Shown here piece by piece: positions 1 through 8,525 of a DNA stretch of 26,426 bases. The notes under the pieces were generated by a model. The model made no database searches. It was not told the DNA's origin and saw only the letters and a program-made list of their open reading frames with translations. This DNA comes from Rickettsiaceae bacterium (GTDB lineage Bacteria; Pseudomonadota; Alphaproteobacteria; Rickettsiales; Rickettsiaceae), in contig JAIOYM010000004.1 in NCBI GenBank assembly GCA_021741085.1, positions 1-26,426 of the forward strand. The letters are read 5' to 3'. The stretch's first letter is position 1. The number at the start of each line of letters is the position of its first letter. A program made the position numbers and the translations under genes.

Positions 1-2
1 AC

Positions 3-120
3 GTCATTGCGAGCTTGCAAAGCGTGGCAATCCAGGACAAACAACTCTTCTACATACAATTTTAAAATAAGTTAATAACTGGATCACCACGCTGGTTCGC
101 AAGCTCACGCTCGTGATGAC
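3..120. repeat. Palindromic repeat, left copy L1
   Basis: A 118-bp element starts GTCATTGCGAG and ends CTCGTGATGAC. Its left arm (about 3-37, containing GTGGCAATCCAGG) is imperfectly complementary to its right arm (about 79-120, containing CTGGATCACCACG). An AT-rich loop of about 40 bp lies between them. The same element occurs at 282, 25724, 25999 and 26197, with a damaged copy near 25448. It resembles the small palindromic repeats scattered through rickettsial genomes. No protein-coding content is needed to explain it. Confidence 0.85.
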
Positions 121-281
121 GCGCTAACATATTATCAAACCAAGGCTAGAGCAAAACATTATTTTCGTATACCTCCTTTGGCATGAGCAAAGAGCGTGAT
201 GACACTATAGCTTGACTTTCCAGACATTCCAGCAATTCTAATACAAAGAAAAGCAACATCCCCTAGCGGTAATGTGATAGA
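121..281. repeat. Repeat-array spacer module
   Basis: This segment links palindromes L1 and L2. It contains a second sub-repeat (about 128-203, from TATTATCAAACC to GTGATGAC) that recurs near 391-465 and 25575-25650. It also contains a short conserved piece, CAACATCCCCTAGCGGTAAT (about 254-273), that precedes nearly every palindrome copy, including those at 25724, 25999, 26197 and the one starting at 26423. I see no gene here. Confidence 0.7.
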
Positions 282-390
282 GTCATTGCGAGGAGTAAAG
301 CGACGTGGCAATCCAGGACAAACAACTCTTCTAAATACAATTTTAAAAAGAAGTTAATAACTGGATTACCACGGTCGCGCTAGCGTTCCC
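282..390. repeat. Palindromic repeat, left copy L2 (right end altered)
   Basis: The left arm GTCATTGCGAG...GTGGCAATCCAGG and the loop match L1. The right arm begins CTGGATTACCACG but then diverges and lacks the terminal CTCGTGATGAC. The sequence after it (391-485) is a decayed copy of the spacer sub-repeat (TATTATCAAACCGAGGC, then CCCTTTGCC) and runs to the sucD stop codon. No gene is seen in 391-485. Confidence 0.75.
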
Positions 391-485
391 AAGCAGCCGA
401 ACTAAAGTATTATCAAACCGAGGCTAAAGCAAACTATTATTTTAGAGGGAGCCCTTTGCCTTGGCTAAAAAACCTACCCTACAAA

Positions 486-1355
486 TTAAAGTAAAGCGAG
501 AAGGCTTGAGCCTATTGTAGCTGGAGAATTCGCTATAACAACCCCTGCTGATCTTAGGGCTTCAAGTTTATCTTCAGCGCCACCTTTGCCGCCGCTAACT
601 ATAGCTCCTGCATGCCCCATACGTTTGTTTTTTGGAGCAGAAGTTCCAGCAATAAAACTTACAACTGGCTTCTTTGTTTTGCTATATTTCAAGAACTCTG
701 CCGCATCTTCTTCTGCACTACCACCAATTTCTCCTATCATTATAATAGCTTGAGTTAAAGGATCGGCCAAAAACATCTCTAAGCAATCAATGAAATTTGT
801 ACCATTTATAGGATCTCCTCCTATACCAATGCAGGTAGATTGACCAAGACCTAATGCTGTTGTTTGGGCTACTGCTTCATATGTTAACGTGCCAGATCTA
901 GATACGACTGCAACATGTCCCTTTTTGTGAATAAAACCAGGCATTATGCCTATCTTACACTCCCCTGGAGTTATAATTCCAGGGCAATTTGGCCCTATCA
1001 ATCTAGTTTTAGAATTGCGTAACGCAGCCTTAACTTTCATCATATCAAGTACAGGAATACCTTCTGTAATACATATTACTAAAGGGATTTCGGCATCTAT
1101 AGCTTCCAAGATTGAATCGGCAGCAAACTTTGCCGGAACATATATTACACTAGCATCAGCATCTGTAAAATGCTTAGCTTCAGCTACAGTATCAAATACT
1201 GGTAAATTTAAATGTTGGGTTCCACCTTTACCCGGTGTCACTCCTCCAACCATTTTAGTACCGTAAATAATCGCTTGTTCGGAATGGAAAGTTCCTTGAG
1301 AGCCTGTAAAACCTTGACAGATTACTTTAGTATTAAGATTTACCAAAATTGACAT
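486..1355 (-). CDS. sucD: Succinate-CoA ligase, alpha subunit
   Basis: This is the alpha subunit of cytosolic succinyl-CoA synthetase, which interconverts succinyl-CoA and succinate with nucleotide phosphorylation in the TCA cycle. The 289-residue length is normal. The CoA-binding Rossmann domain is N-terminal (GFTGSQG, residues 15-21), GPNCPG sits at 121-126, and the phospho-histidine motif RMGHAGA places the catalytic His at 248. The ATG at 1355 gives the family start. It follows sucC after about 31 bp, so the two form an operon giving a matched alpha/beta pair. I find no convincing intrinsic terminator after it; transcription would run into the palindromic repeats at 282-390. Confidence 0.97.
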   Translation of the reverse strand: MSILVNLNTKVICQGFTGSQGTFHSEQAIIYGTKMVGGVTPGKGGTQHLNLPVFDTVAEAKHFTDADASVIYVPAKFAADSILEAIDAEIPLVICITEGIPVLDMMKVKAALRNSKTRLIGPNCPGIITPGECKIGIMPGFIHKKGHVAVVSRSGTLTYEAVAQTTALGLGQSTCIGIGGDPINGTNFIDCLEMFLADPLTQAIIMIGEIGGSAEEDAAEFLKYSKTKKPVVSFIAGTSAPKNKRMGHAGAIVSGGKGGAEDKLEALRSAGVVIANSPATIGSSLLALL

Positions 1356-1386
1356 AATTGGTTATATGTTATAAATTTTATTGCAA

Positions 1387-2550
1387 CTATTTTACTATGT
1401 TCACTATTTTTTCTGCTGCATCAGCTAAGTCATCAGCAGCAATTATTGGAAGGTTGCTTTTAGCCAAAATTTCTTTTCCTAAAGCAAAATTTGTTCCGGC
1501 TAAACGCACAACTAAAGGCACCTTTAAACCTATCTTTTTAGCAGCTCCTACAATACCATTAGCTATAATATCACAACGCATTATACCGCCAAAAATATTA
1601 ACAAGAACTGCTTTTACATTAGTATCAGACAATATAATACTAAGCGCCTCAGTGACTCTTTCTTCGGTAGCACCGCCACCAACATCCAAAAAATTTGCTG
1701 GCTTAGCACCGTAGAGCTGTATAATATCCATGGTAGCCATAGCTAAACCAGCACCATTAACCATACAGCCAATTTCACCATCCATACGCACATAATTTAA
1801 CTCATGTTTTTGCGCTCTTGTTTCCAAAGGATCTTCTTCAGATTCATCACGTAAATTTTGTACATCTTTATGACGAAAAAGAGCGTTATCGTCAAAACTG
1901 ACTTTTGCATCTAATATCAAAAATTCGCCATCATCTTTTAAGATCAAAGGATTTACCTCTATTTGACTAGCATCTTTTTCTATCATCATTTTGTAGCAGC
2001 TTTCAATATTTTTGAACAACGATGCAAGAGATTTGCCTTCTTTTATCTCAAGACATTTGGCTATTTTCCTCAAATGGAAAGGCGAAAGGCCAATTACAGG
2101 ATCAATATATATTTGATGCACTTTTTCAGGATTTGTATGGGCAACCTCTTCTATGTCTACACCGCCTTCTGTTGAAACTATACAAATTATTCCAGCGCTT
2201 TCTCTATCGACTATCAAACTGAAATAATATTCATGAGCTATATTACTGCCAGATTCAATGTAGAGTCTTTGCACAATTTTACCCTCAGGTCCAGTCTGTG
2301 GTGTGATCAATAATTTATGCCACATTTCATTAGCTAATTTTTTAGCCTCTTCTTTGTTCTTAGCAAGCTTTACTCCACCAGCTTTACCTCTACCACCAGC
2401 ATGGATCTGAGCTTTTACAACGTAAAGTTCAGCGTCAAAATTATCAATAGAACTATTTATATTTTCTTTTTCTAAGATTACTACACCCTTGGAAACTGAA
2501 GCTCCATAAAGCCCTAAGATCTCTTTTGCTTGATATTCATGTATGTTCAT
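1387..2550 (-). CDS. sucC: Succinate-CoA ligase (ADP-forming), beta subunit
   Basis: This beta subunit partners SucD. An N-terminal ATP-grasp fold (IHEYQAKE start, HAGGRGKAGG around residues 50-60) leads into a C-terminal CoA-ligase domain with MVNGAGLAMATMD and NIFGGIMRCD. The product is about 387 residues, the usual length. The frame stays open to a TTG at 2556, but the ATG at 2550 gives the family-typical MNIHEYQAKE start and is preferred. It is the first gene of a sucC-sucD operon, with a good promoter at 2579-2607. Nothing is missing. Confidence 0.97.
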   Translation of the reverse strand: MNIHEYQAKEILGLYGASVSKGVVILEKENINSSIDNFDAELYVVKAQIHAGGRGKAGGVKLAKNKEEAKKLANEMWHKLLITPQTGPEGKIVQRLYIESGSNIAHEYYFSLIVDRESAGIICIVSTEGGVDIEEVAHTNPEKVHQIYIDPVIGLSPFHLRKIAKCLEIKEGKSLASLFKNIESCYKMMIEKDASQIEVNPLILKDDGEFLILDAKVSFDDNALFRHKDVQNLRDESEEDPLETRAQKHELNYVRMDGEIGCMVNGAGLAMATMDIIQLYGAKPANFLDVGGGATEERVTEALSIILSDTNVKAVLVNIFGGIMRCDIIANGIVGAAKKIGLKVPLVVRLAGTNFALGKEILAKSNLPIIAADDLADAAEKIVNIVK

Positions 2551-2578
2551 TTGCAATTAAAATTTGTTATTAAATTAA

Positions 2579-2607
2579 ATTTTAGCTACTTTATTCTCTG
2601 TGAGCAA
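2579..2607 (-). promoter_or_regulatory. Predicted sigma70 promoter of sucCD
   Basis: Read on the minus strand, a -35 box TTGCTC (2602-2607) is followed by a 17-bp spacer and a -10 box TAAAAT (2579-2584), about 30 bp ahead of the sucC ATG. Spacing is ideal and no competing gene lies here. This is a pattern match only. Confidence 0.5.
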
Positions 2608-2641
2608 TGATTTTTGCAGAAATAAGCAATATTAAAAATAT

Positions 2642-3286
2642 TTAGTAGTTTTCAAAGACTTGAGCGCCCCAATAAAAATCTATCAATAATATTATTATAA
2701 TATAGTGACTAACAACAGCAAAAATAGCTGCCATTACGTCGTCAAGCATTATGCCTATACCGCCTTTAATACTTCTATCAAGCCAACCTATCGGCCATGG
2801 TTTGAAAATGTCGAATAACCTAAATAACAAAAATGGTAAAATAAAGAAGAGAGTCGCCATAATAGTATTATTTAGCATTTGCTTGTGCTCTAAAGCTGTA
2901 AAAATTCCTATATTACCCATCATACATAAATTTATAGTAATTAACTGTCCTACCACCTCATCTATCACAACATCCTTAGGGTCTTCAACCCCTATAGCCT
3001 TGGAATAATAATCACCAGAAATTACGCCGCCAATAAATAAAACCAATATAGCCAAAATTTGTATACCTATTACAGTATAAGCTTCTTTTCCAAAGTCTAA
3101 AATTATAGTCTGTGACATAGCAAAAGCTACCAGCAAAAACCATAGAGGAAAAGCTGCCAGCGAACCAAAAGTACCTGGCATATATTTTATCCTTCCTATG
3201 AAGCCAAAAGTAGCAATAAATTTATGCAGAGAAAATTTAATTTTTTTGTTTTTATCGATATTATCTTCAAAAGAGTTTTGTATCAT
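2642..3286 (-). CDS. pgpA: Phosphatidylglycerophosphatase A
   Basis: An inner-membrane phosphatase that converts phosphatidylglycerophosphate to phosphatidylglycerol. Visible family motifs are GRIKYMPGTFGS (residues 31-42), the acidic DPKDVVIDEVVGQ segment (102-114), which provides the metal-binding and catalytic Asp/Glu residues, and FRLFDIFKPWPI with DDVMAA near the C-terminus. Several hydrophobic helices separate them. At 214 residues it is slightly longer than usual because of a polar N-terminal extension of about 20 residues. It lies 49 bp after the DUF2155 gene and is probably the last gene of an envelope operon. Confidence 0.93.
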   Translation of the reverse strand: MIQNSFEDNIDKNKKIKFSLHKFIATFGFIGRIKYMPGTFGSLAAFPLWFLLVAFAMSQTIILDFGKEAYTVIGIQILAILVLFIGGVISGDYYSKAIGVEDPKDVVIDEVVGQLITINLCMMGNIGIFTALEHKQMLNNTIMATLFFILPFLLFRLFDIFKPWPIGWLDRSIKGGIGIMLDDVMAAIFAVVSHYIIIILLIDFYWGAQVFENY

Positions 3287-3335
3287 AGTATATGCTTAAT
3301 TATTGTTTCTTTAATGTCTAAATCCTCAAGAAATT

Positions 3336-3821
3336 TTACTGTAGACAACGACTTAGAATAACTTGATAAGCTGCATGATCAAAATTATTCAATGCTATAT
3401 TTGAAGAAAATAGCCAATTCTCAAATAATAAAACAGGATCATCATCTATGTTTTCTTCACTAATACTCAAAAATGCTGAGTCATTTCTTTGACCCGAATC
3501 GTCCAATTTACTAAAACAACTATCTAAGCGTATATATAAATTACCAACATACAACGGTTGACCTAATTTTAGTAAAATTTTTTCTGACTTTGCAGTAATT
3601 TTATTTAGTACTATTATCTCTGCAGCGTTATTTTTTGCAGTAATAACATCTTCTAAATTTTTCTCTTTATCATCTGGTTCATTAAAACCATCAATTTTTT
3701 CGTTACCTATTAAATCAAAAACATCTTCAGCCTTTATAGGCTGGGTAACAAACAACAGAATGCAACATATATACTTAAAAAATAATACTTTTTTAAAAGT
3801 ACCAACATTATATTTACTCAT
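3336..3821 (-). CDS. DUF2155 domain-containing periplasmic protein
   Basis: A small secreted protein of the alphaproteobacterial DUF2155 family. After a hydrophobic N-terminal segment ending near TQPIKA (likely signal peptide) and an acidic linker, the domain shows the family pattern: conserved LNKITAKSEKILLKLGQPL, then a Cys-containing strand (LDSC) and LFENWLFSSN...FDHAAYQVILSRC. The frame extends upstream to 3848, but the ATG at 3821 is preferred. It overlaps the stop of the upstream gene in an ATGAGTAA junction and has a strong Shine-Dalgarno AAGGAG (3826-3831) four bases away. This gives 161 residues. The coupling to the AsmA-like gene suggests an envelope role; the family's biochemical function is not established to my knowledge. 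Confidence 0.85.
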   Translation of the reverse strand: MSKYNVGTFKKVLFFKYICCILLFVTQPIKAEDVFDLIGNEKIDGFNEPDDKEKNLEDVITAKNNAAEIIVLNKITAKSEKILLKLGQPLYVGNLYIRLDSCFSKLDDSGQRNDSAFLSISEENIDDDPVLLFENWLFSSNIALNNFDHAAYQVILSRCLQ

Positions 3822-6348
3822 AAGACTCCTTAAAAAAGAATGGTGCAAATAATACTCCTTTTCTATGACCGCCTGATAGTATTTTTCCTATTAAAGGCAG
3901 TTTACGAACTAATAAATTAACACCAAATAAAGCTGGCACAACAGTACCACTGATTTTTACAGTTTTTTTATTAGTATCAATTTCTCCTTGAGCAGTTAAC
4001 TCAAAATATTCACCATCGGCAGAAGCCCTTGTGAATTTAAACACATCGTCTTTAAAACTAAAAGTACCCACAATATAACCGAATGGCACCTCTGGATTTT
4101 TAGTTATGGAATTTAAGAGTCCAGGAAAGGATAAAAATGAAACTATCCTAGTTAATAAACCCACGTCTGTAATAAAAAAATCATCGATTTTAAAATTCCC
4201 ATCTATTAAAGACAGCATTTCTCCTAAATCGGTATTTTTTCTGCTAGTTTGCATTGTAATCGTACCGTAGCCACCATTAACCTTAGTGTATAAACCTACC
4301 CCCTTTAACAAAAGACCAATATCATCGCAATTAATAATCCATTCTTCATAATTGTTCATGGGTATTAATTTCAAAGTTAAGTTTTTTTCTTTATTTGGAT
4401 TTTTGGCATCGTTTTTGATTCTACTAGACATATCACCTTTGTTGCATTTTGTTTCATCGCACGCTAATGATAAAACAAAGTTTTCTAGCTCTACATCAGA
4501 CTTCAGTACAATTTTTTTTACATCTATCTCTATGTTGCCGGGCTTCTTAGATTTTTTAGTTAAAAATTCCTTTAATTCTATATTTGAAGATAAATCCAGC
4601 GTATCCCCTTTGAAAACACTATTTCTAACTCCATCCTTTGTAAATATTGATGCAGTAAAATCATTTTGCAAATATATACATTTTTCTATAAACCAATTAA
4701 TATCGTTATTTATTAGCTGAGCGCTGCCTTTGACATGCAAATTATTAATACCTTGAGCTTCGAAATTCAGCTTAAAATTATTAGGATCGCTAATTATCCC
4801 ACTAGATTTTATCTCTAATTTTTCCTTCGCATTTTTTACAAAACCTATTTTCTTTAAAATTAAACCGGCATTATTAAAATTTGCATTTATTACTAACTTA
4901 TGATCGCTACCACTCTTACCAAGATCTAAAGAAGCCTCAGCGTATGCTGATCCATCTGTTAAAGTTAGGTACTCATATTGTTTGAAATTAAATGGCTGTA
5001 AAGCAACTTTGGCATTTATCCTATGTTTAAAGGGTATATTATCATTAATCGTGAAAAGATATTCGGTATTTACATTTTGTTTGTAAATTTTACCGGTAAA
5101 ATTTAGCTTTAAAACATCATCATTCATAAAGCCATCTATTTTTAGCGAATCATAATTGATACCAATAATTTCAAGAGCTCCGCTAGATATTTTAGTTTTA
5201 ACGTCATAAGAGTTAGGCACATCCATATCTAATGGAACTAAAATATTGAAAAACGTTGTGGCTTTGCCTTTTACATTTCGTAACTTTACCAACTCGTCTA
5301 TATTTTTTTTGTCTTGGTTGGGTATAAATAACAATAAATTATCAGCAGGACCAATAGCTTTACCAGAAACTAGCATTTTTAAATTTAATATGTCCTCAAG
5401 ATTAATTGAAATTTTGCTGTTAAACAACTTACTGTCTTTTATATTTCCCTTATCAAAGGTAACTTTTAAATCTTTTGAATCCAATTTTATTGAAGCAGAA
5501 ATATTATCTACAGTTGGAAAATCAGGATTATACTGAATAAATGAATTGTTAAACTTAATTTTGGCTAATACTTTTTTTTGCTCTTCTAGTTTATAACTCT
5601 GAAAAAAATTACTATCAAGATCTACGCGCCAAATTGCATTAGTTATTCTACCAATCATGGCAAAGTCGCAAAAAAGAGCTTTGTTATGTTCCTCTAAAGG
5701 AATAAATGCTAAAAATCTACTATCAAAGGCAAATTCTCCATCGATTGATCCAGCTGTGAGTAAGGATTTTATATTTCCCCTATTGTCATTTTTTATTTGT
5801 AAAACAACATTTAAAACCAAAGAATCTGCTTTAAAATATTTACAATCATTTATTTCAAGTATTTCTGGTGAAATCTTTATTTTAGCAGAACCAAATTCTT
5901 TAACTTCGGCGACGATATTGGTTTCTCTTGTAAAGAGATTAAATGTCAGATCTAAATTGAGATTAGCTAATTTTAAAATGTTATTGGAGTTATCTTTTGT
6001 TTTAATTTTGCTAGGTTTTGCAATAACATCAATAGAATTTATATTTACGGTGCTATTTATAACTCCACGGAAAATATCAACCAAATTGTAGTTAATATTA
6101 ACTTTTTGAAGCACTACTTTACCTCCAAGATTTTCTAGGGTAAGTTGACCTATTTCTAATTTACCCTTCTCAATCCTAAGGTTTAAATTTTCAACCTTGG
6201 CTTGATATTCATCTAAAAAATACTTACTCTCAATTATATAGCTAATACCCTGATTAAATTTTTCTGGTACACATATAGCGCAAAAAATTATCGTAGATAT
6301 TAAAGCGCAAATAATAAAAACTACGTATAGCAATAGACTTCTTAACAT
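3814..6348 (-). CDS. AsmA-like (YhdP/TamB-superfamily) envelope protein
   Basis: A large (844 residue) protein anchored by one N-terminal membrane helix (about residues 4-27), with the remainder predicted to be beta-rich and periplasmic. Near the C-terminus is the AsmA-like segment: DGNFKIDDFFITDVGLL, SFLSFPGLL and VPFGYIVGTFSFKDD, followed by a beta strand pattern and VPALFGVNLLVRKLPLIGKIL. Such proteins are thought to bridge the periplasm and move phospholipids toward the outer membrane. Downstream pgpA (phospholipid synthesis) fits that. The stop overlaps the DUF2155 start, so translation is probably coupled. The start codon overlaps that of the divergent phaC-like gene. Family membership is confident; the precise subfamily is not. 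Confidence 0.82.
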   Translation of the reverse strand: MLRSLLLYVVFIICALISTIIFCAICVPEKFNQGISYIIESKYFLDEYQAKVENLNLRIEKGKLEIGQLTLENLGGKVVLQKVNINYNLVDIFRGVINSTVNINSIDVIAKPSKIKTKDNSNNILKLANLNLDLTFNLFTRETNIVAEVKEFGSAKIKISPEILEINDCKYFKADSLVLNVVLQIKNDNRGNIKSLLTAGSIDGEFAFDSRFLAFIPLEEHNKALFCDFAMIGRITNAIWRVDLDSNFFQSYKLEEQKKVLAKIKFNNSFIQYNPDFPTVDNISASIKLDSKDLKVTFDKGNIKDSKLFNSKISINLEDILNLKMLVSGKAIGPADNLLLFIPNQDKKNIDELVKLRNVKGKATTFFNILVPLDMDVPNSYDVKTKISSGALEIIGINYDSLKIDGFMNDDVLKLNFTGKIYKQNVNTEYLFTINDNIPFKHRINAKVALQPFNFKQYEYLTLTDGSAYAEASLDLGKSGSDHKLVINANFNNAGLILKKIGFVKNAKEKLEIKSSGIISDPNNFKLNFEAQGINNLHVKGSAQLINNDINWFIEKCIYLQNDFTASIFTKDGVRNSVFKGDTLDLSSNIELKEFLTKKSKKPGNIEIDVKKIVLKSDVELENFVLSLACDETKCNKGDMSSRIKNDAKNPNKEKNLTLKLIPMNNYEEWIINCDDIGLLLKGVGLYTKVNGGYGTITMQTSRKNTDLGEMLSLIDGNFKIDDFFITDVGLLTRIVSFLSFPGLLNSITKNPEVPFGYIVGTFSFKDDVFKFTRASADGEYFELTAQGEIDTNKKTVKISGTVVPALFGVNLLVRKLPLIGKILSGGHRKGVLFAPFFFKESYE

Positions 6349-7339
6349 GAAAGACCTGTGTTTCTTAACATTACACCAATTTTTTTCTAGATTAGAATTA
6401 AATACTAACTCAAATTGTAATTACCTATTAGAAGCTAATAGTATCAGATATAATAAATATTATAACCTAATAAGTTATTTTCATAGCTTTGATTATACAA
6501 AGCCTACCATCGTTTTGGCTACCTCAATTTTTAATTCTCCTGAAATTTGGTTTCTAAACGGACAAAACACAATTTTACATAATATTTTACCCAATTGTAA
6601 TTTTTATCTCATTGAATGGAAGTATATAGAAGAAGAAAGCTTCACTCTTGACGACTATGCTCTACAAATAGCTGAAATAATAGAAGAATTAGCTATATTA
6701 CACAAAAAAAAAGTAAATTTAATAGGACATTGCATAGGTGGAACTCTAGCTCTAGCTGCTTCTATAATTAAGCAGCAATATCTCGAAGAACTTTTATTAG
6801 TGACGCCTCCTTGGGATTTTTCACATTTTTGCCAATTTGCCATGTGGGCAAAAGACTACAAAGTTTTAGACTCATTACTAAACTTAAAGCACATACCTCA
6901 TTCATTTTTCCAAATTTTCTTTTTCCTTTTCTCGCAAGAATGCATTTTTAAAAAAAATATGCAATTCACTAAATTAAAAACTGAAGAACGTCAAAAAATT
7001 TTTTTAGCAGTAGAACAATGGCAAATGTCTGGTGAACACATACCTAGAGGCAGTTTTTTGCAACTGTTGGACGATTTAATTTTACAAAATACAGCAAAAA
7101 GTAATCTTTGGTTGATAAATAATTATACTATAAAGCCTAAATTATTATCTAGTTTTGTTACTTTAGTTTTTGCTACGCATGATAAAATCGTGCCCCTATC
7201 TTCAATTGAAAGTTTAGCAGAAGAACTTCCAAACAACCGAATTTATGAAATTGATAGCGGGCATTTAGGATTTTTAATCGGTAGTAAGACGACAGAGTTT
7301 AATCAATTTTTATTAAATTGGACAAAAAATCTAAATTAA
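6347..7339 (+). CDS. PhaC-like poly(3-hydroxyalkanoate) synthase / alpha-beta hydrolase
   Basis: A 330-residue alpha/beta-hydrolase of the PHA synthase type. The nucleophile elbow is GHCIGG (residues 127-132) with Cys129 in place of the usual Ser, diagnostic of PhaC-like enzymes. The rest of the triad is Asp279 (THDKIVP) and His306 (SGHLGF). An IPRGSFLQLLDDLILQN segment matches the PhaC lid region. It lacks the long N-terminal domain of class I enzymes and is close to the class III core in size. No PhaE partner is adjacent. The ketothiolase follows after 19 bp, consistent with hydroxybutyrate polymer synthesis, although no PhaB reductase is in the window. No good Shine-Dalgarno precedes the ATG, but no later in-frame ATG precedes the active site. 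Confidence 0.8.
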   Translation: MKDLCFLTLHQFFSRLELNTNSNCNYLLEANSIRYNKYYNLISYFHSFDYTKPTIVLATSIFNSPEIWFLNGQNTILHNILPNCNFYLIEWKYIEEESFTLDDYALQIAEIIEELAILHKKKVNLIGHCIGGTLALAASIIKQQYLEELLLVTPPWDFSHFCQFAMWAKDYKVLDSLLNLKHIPHSFFQIFFFLFSQECIFKKNMQFTKLKTEERQKIFLAVEQWQMSGEHIPRGSFLQLLDDLILQNTAKSNLWLINNYTIKPKLLSSFVTLVFATHDKIVPLSSIESLAEELPNNRIYEIDSGHLGFLIGSKTTEFNQFLLNWTKNLN

Positions 7340-7358
7340 TTTTAATCAAGAGGTGTAC

Positions 7359-8525
7359 ATGAAATCAGTATATATAGTAAAAGCAAAACGTAGTGCTATT
7401 GGCAGTTTTTTAGGTTCAATGTCAGAGCTAAAAGCTTCAGATTTAAGCGCTAATTTAATAAAACACCTAACTGTAGATCTACCAAAAAATGCTGTCGACG
7501 AAGTAATTTTAGGTAATGTCTTGCAAGGAGGAGTGGGACAAAATAGCGCAAGACAAGCTGCGATTTTAGGCGGGCTGGATCACTCTACTCCAGCAGTTAC
7601 TATTAATAATGTCTGTGGTTCAGGGTTATATTCGGTAGCATTGGCTTATGAATCTATAATTTCTGGCAGAAATAATTTGGTGTTAGCAGGTGGTCATGAA
7701 AGTATGTCTTTAGCTATGCATGCCATGTATTTAAGAAAAGGCTTTAAATATGGAAATGGTACAATGCTAGATTTGATGAGTAACGACGGTCTAACAGATG
7801 CATTTTCCGGCAAGTTAATGGGCACGACAGCAGAAAATATTGCTAGAAAATACAATATTTCAAGAGAAGAACAAGATATATTTAGTTTAAATTCTCAAGC
7901 CAAGGCTTCCAAGGCAAGCAAAGGCGGTGAATTTATTGATGAAATATTGCCAATAGAAATTCGCTCAGGCAAAAATGTTAGCATTTTTAAAGAAGATGAA
8001 TATATAAGACATGATTTAACACCAGAACAATTATACAAATTAAAGCCTGTATTTGATAAAGATGGAACAGTTACAGCGGGTAATTCTTCAGGAGTAAATG
8101 ACGGAGCTGCGCTTTTAATGATAGCTTCCGGGGAAGCAGTTAAGATGTATAATTTAAAACCATTAGCAGAAATCAAGTCTTTTTCCGTAGCTGCTGTGGA
8201 TCCAGAAATTATGGGCACAGGCCCAATTCCAGCTACCCAATTATGTTTAAAGCGCGCAGGCTGGAATATTAATCAGTTAGATTTAGTTGAAGCTAACGAA
8301 GCTTTTGCAGCACAAGCTATATGCGTTAACAAAGAACTGGGTTGGGATGAGGAAAAGGTGAATGTAGCAGGTGGAGCAATAGCTTTGGGGCATCCACTTG
8401 GCGCTAGTGGTTGTAGAATAATGGTTACCTTAATACATCAAATGTTAAAAAGAAATGCTAAAAAGGGTTTGGCTACTTTATGCGTAGGAGGTGGGCAAGG
8501 AGTTGCTATGTGTATACAGATGTAA
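7359..8525 (+). CDS. atoB: Acetyl-CoA acetyltransferase (beta-ketothiolase)
   Basis: This thiolase condenses two acetyl-CoA to acetoacetyl-CoA, or the reverse. From the ATG at 7359 it has 388 residues, the normal size. Catalytic residues are visible: Cys86 in NNVCGSG, His345 in GHPLGASG and Cys375 in LCVGGGQG. NEAFAAQ is also present. A GTG six bases upstream is in frame but lies within the Shine-Dalgarno AAGAGG (7348-7353), so the ATG is chosen. It shares an operon with the PhaC-like gene and would provide the first step of polyhydroxybutyrate synthesis (PhaA role) or act in fatty-acid or ketone metabolism. Its last 20 bp overlap the convergent GTA-like gene. Confidence 0.93.
   Translation: MKSVYIVKAKRSAIGSFLGSMSELKASDLSANLIKHLTVDLPKNAVDEVILGNVLQGGVGQNSARQAAILGGLDHSTPAVTINNVCGSGLYSVALAYESIISGRNNLVLAGGHESMSLAMHAMYLRKGFKYGNGTMLDLMSNDGLTDAFSGKLMGTTAENIARKYNISREEQDIFSLNSQAKASKASKGGEFIDEILPIEIRSGKNVSIFKEDEYIRHDLTPEQLYKLKPVFDKDGTVTAGNSSGVNDGAALLMIASGEAVKMYNLKPLAEIKSFSVAAVDPEIMGTGPIPATQLCLKRAGWNINQLDLVEANEAFAAQAICVNKELGWDEEKVNVAGGAIALGHPLGASGCRIMVTLIHQMLKRNAKKGLATLCVGGGQGVAMCIQM

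Noticed and set aside
1..485. Possible CRISPR array, because of regularly recurring palindromic motifs
   Set aside because: Units are over 100 bp, spacers are themselves repeats of each other, and no cas gene is present.
946..1266. Plus-strand open frame of 106 codons opposite sucD
   Set aside because: It is the antisense of a highly conserved gene, with no independent motif or ribosome-binding site. A shadow frame.
5657..6091. Plus-strand 144-codon frame opposite the AsmA-like gene
   Set aside because: Low-complexity Ser/Leu/Phe composition expected from antisense of a Lys/Asn-rich gene; the minus-strand gene has clear family features.
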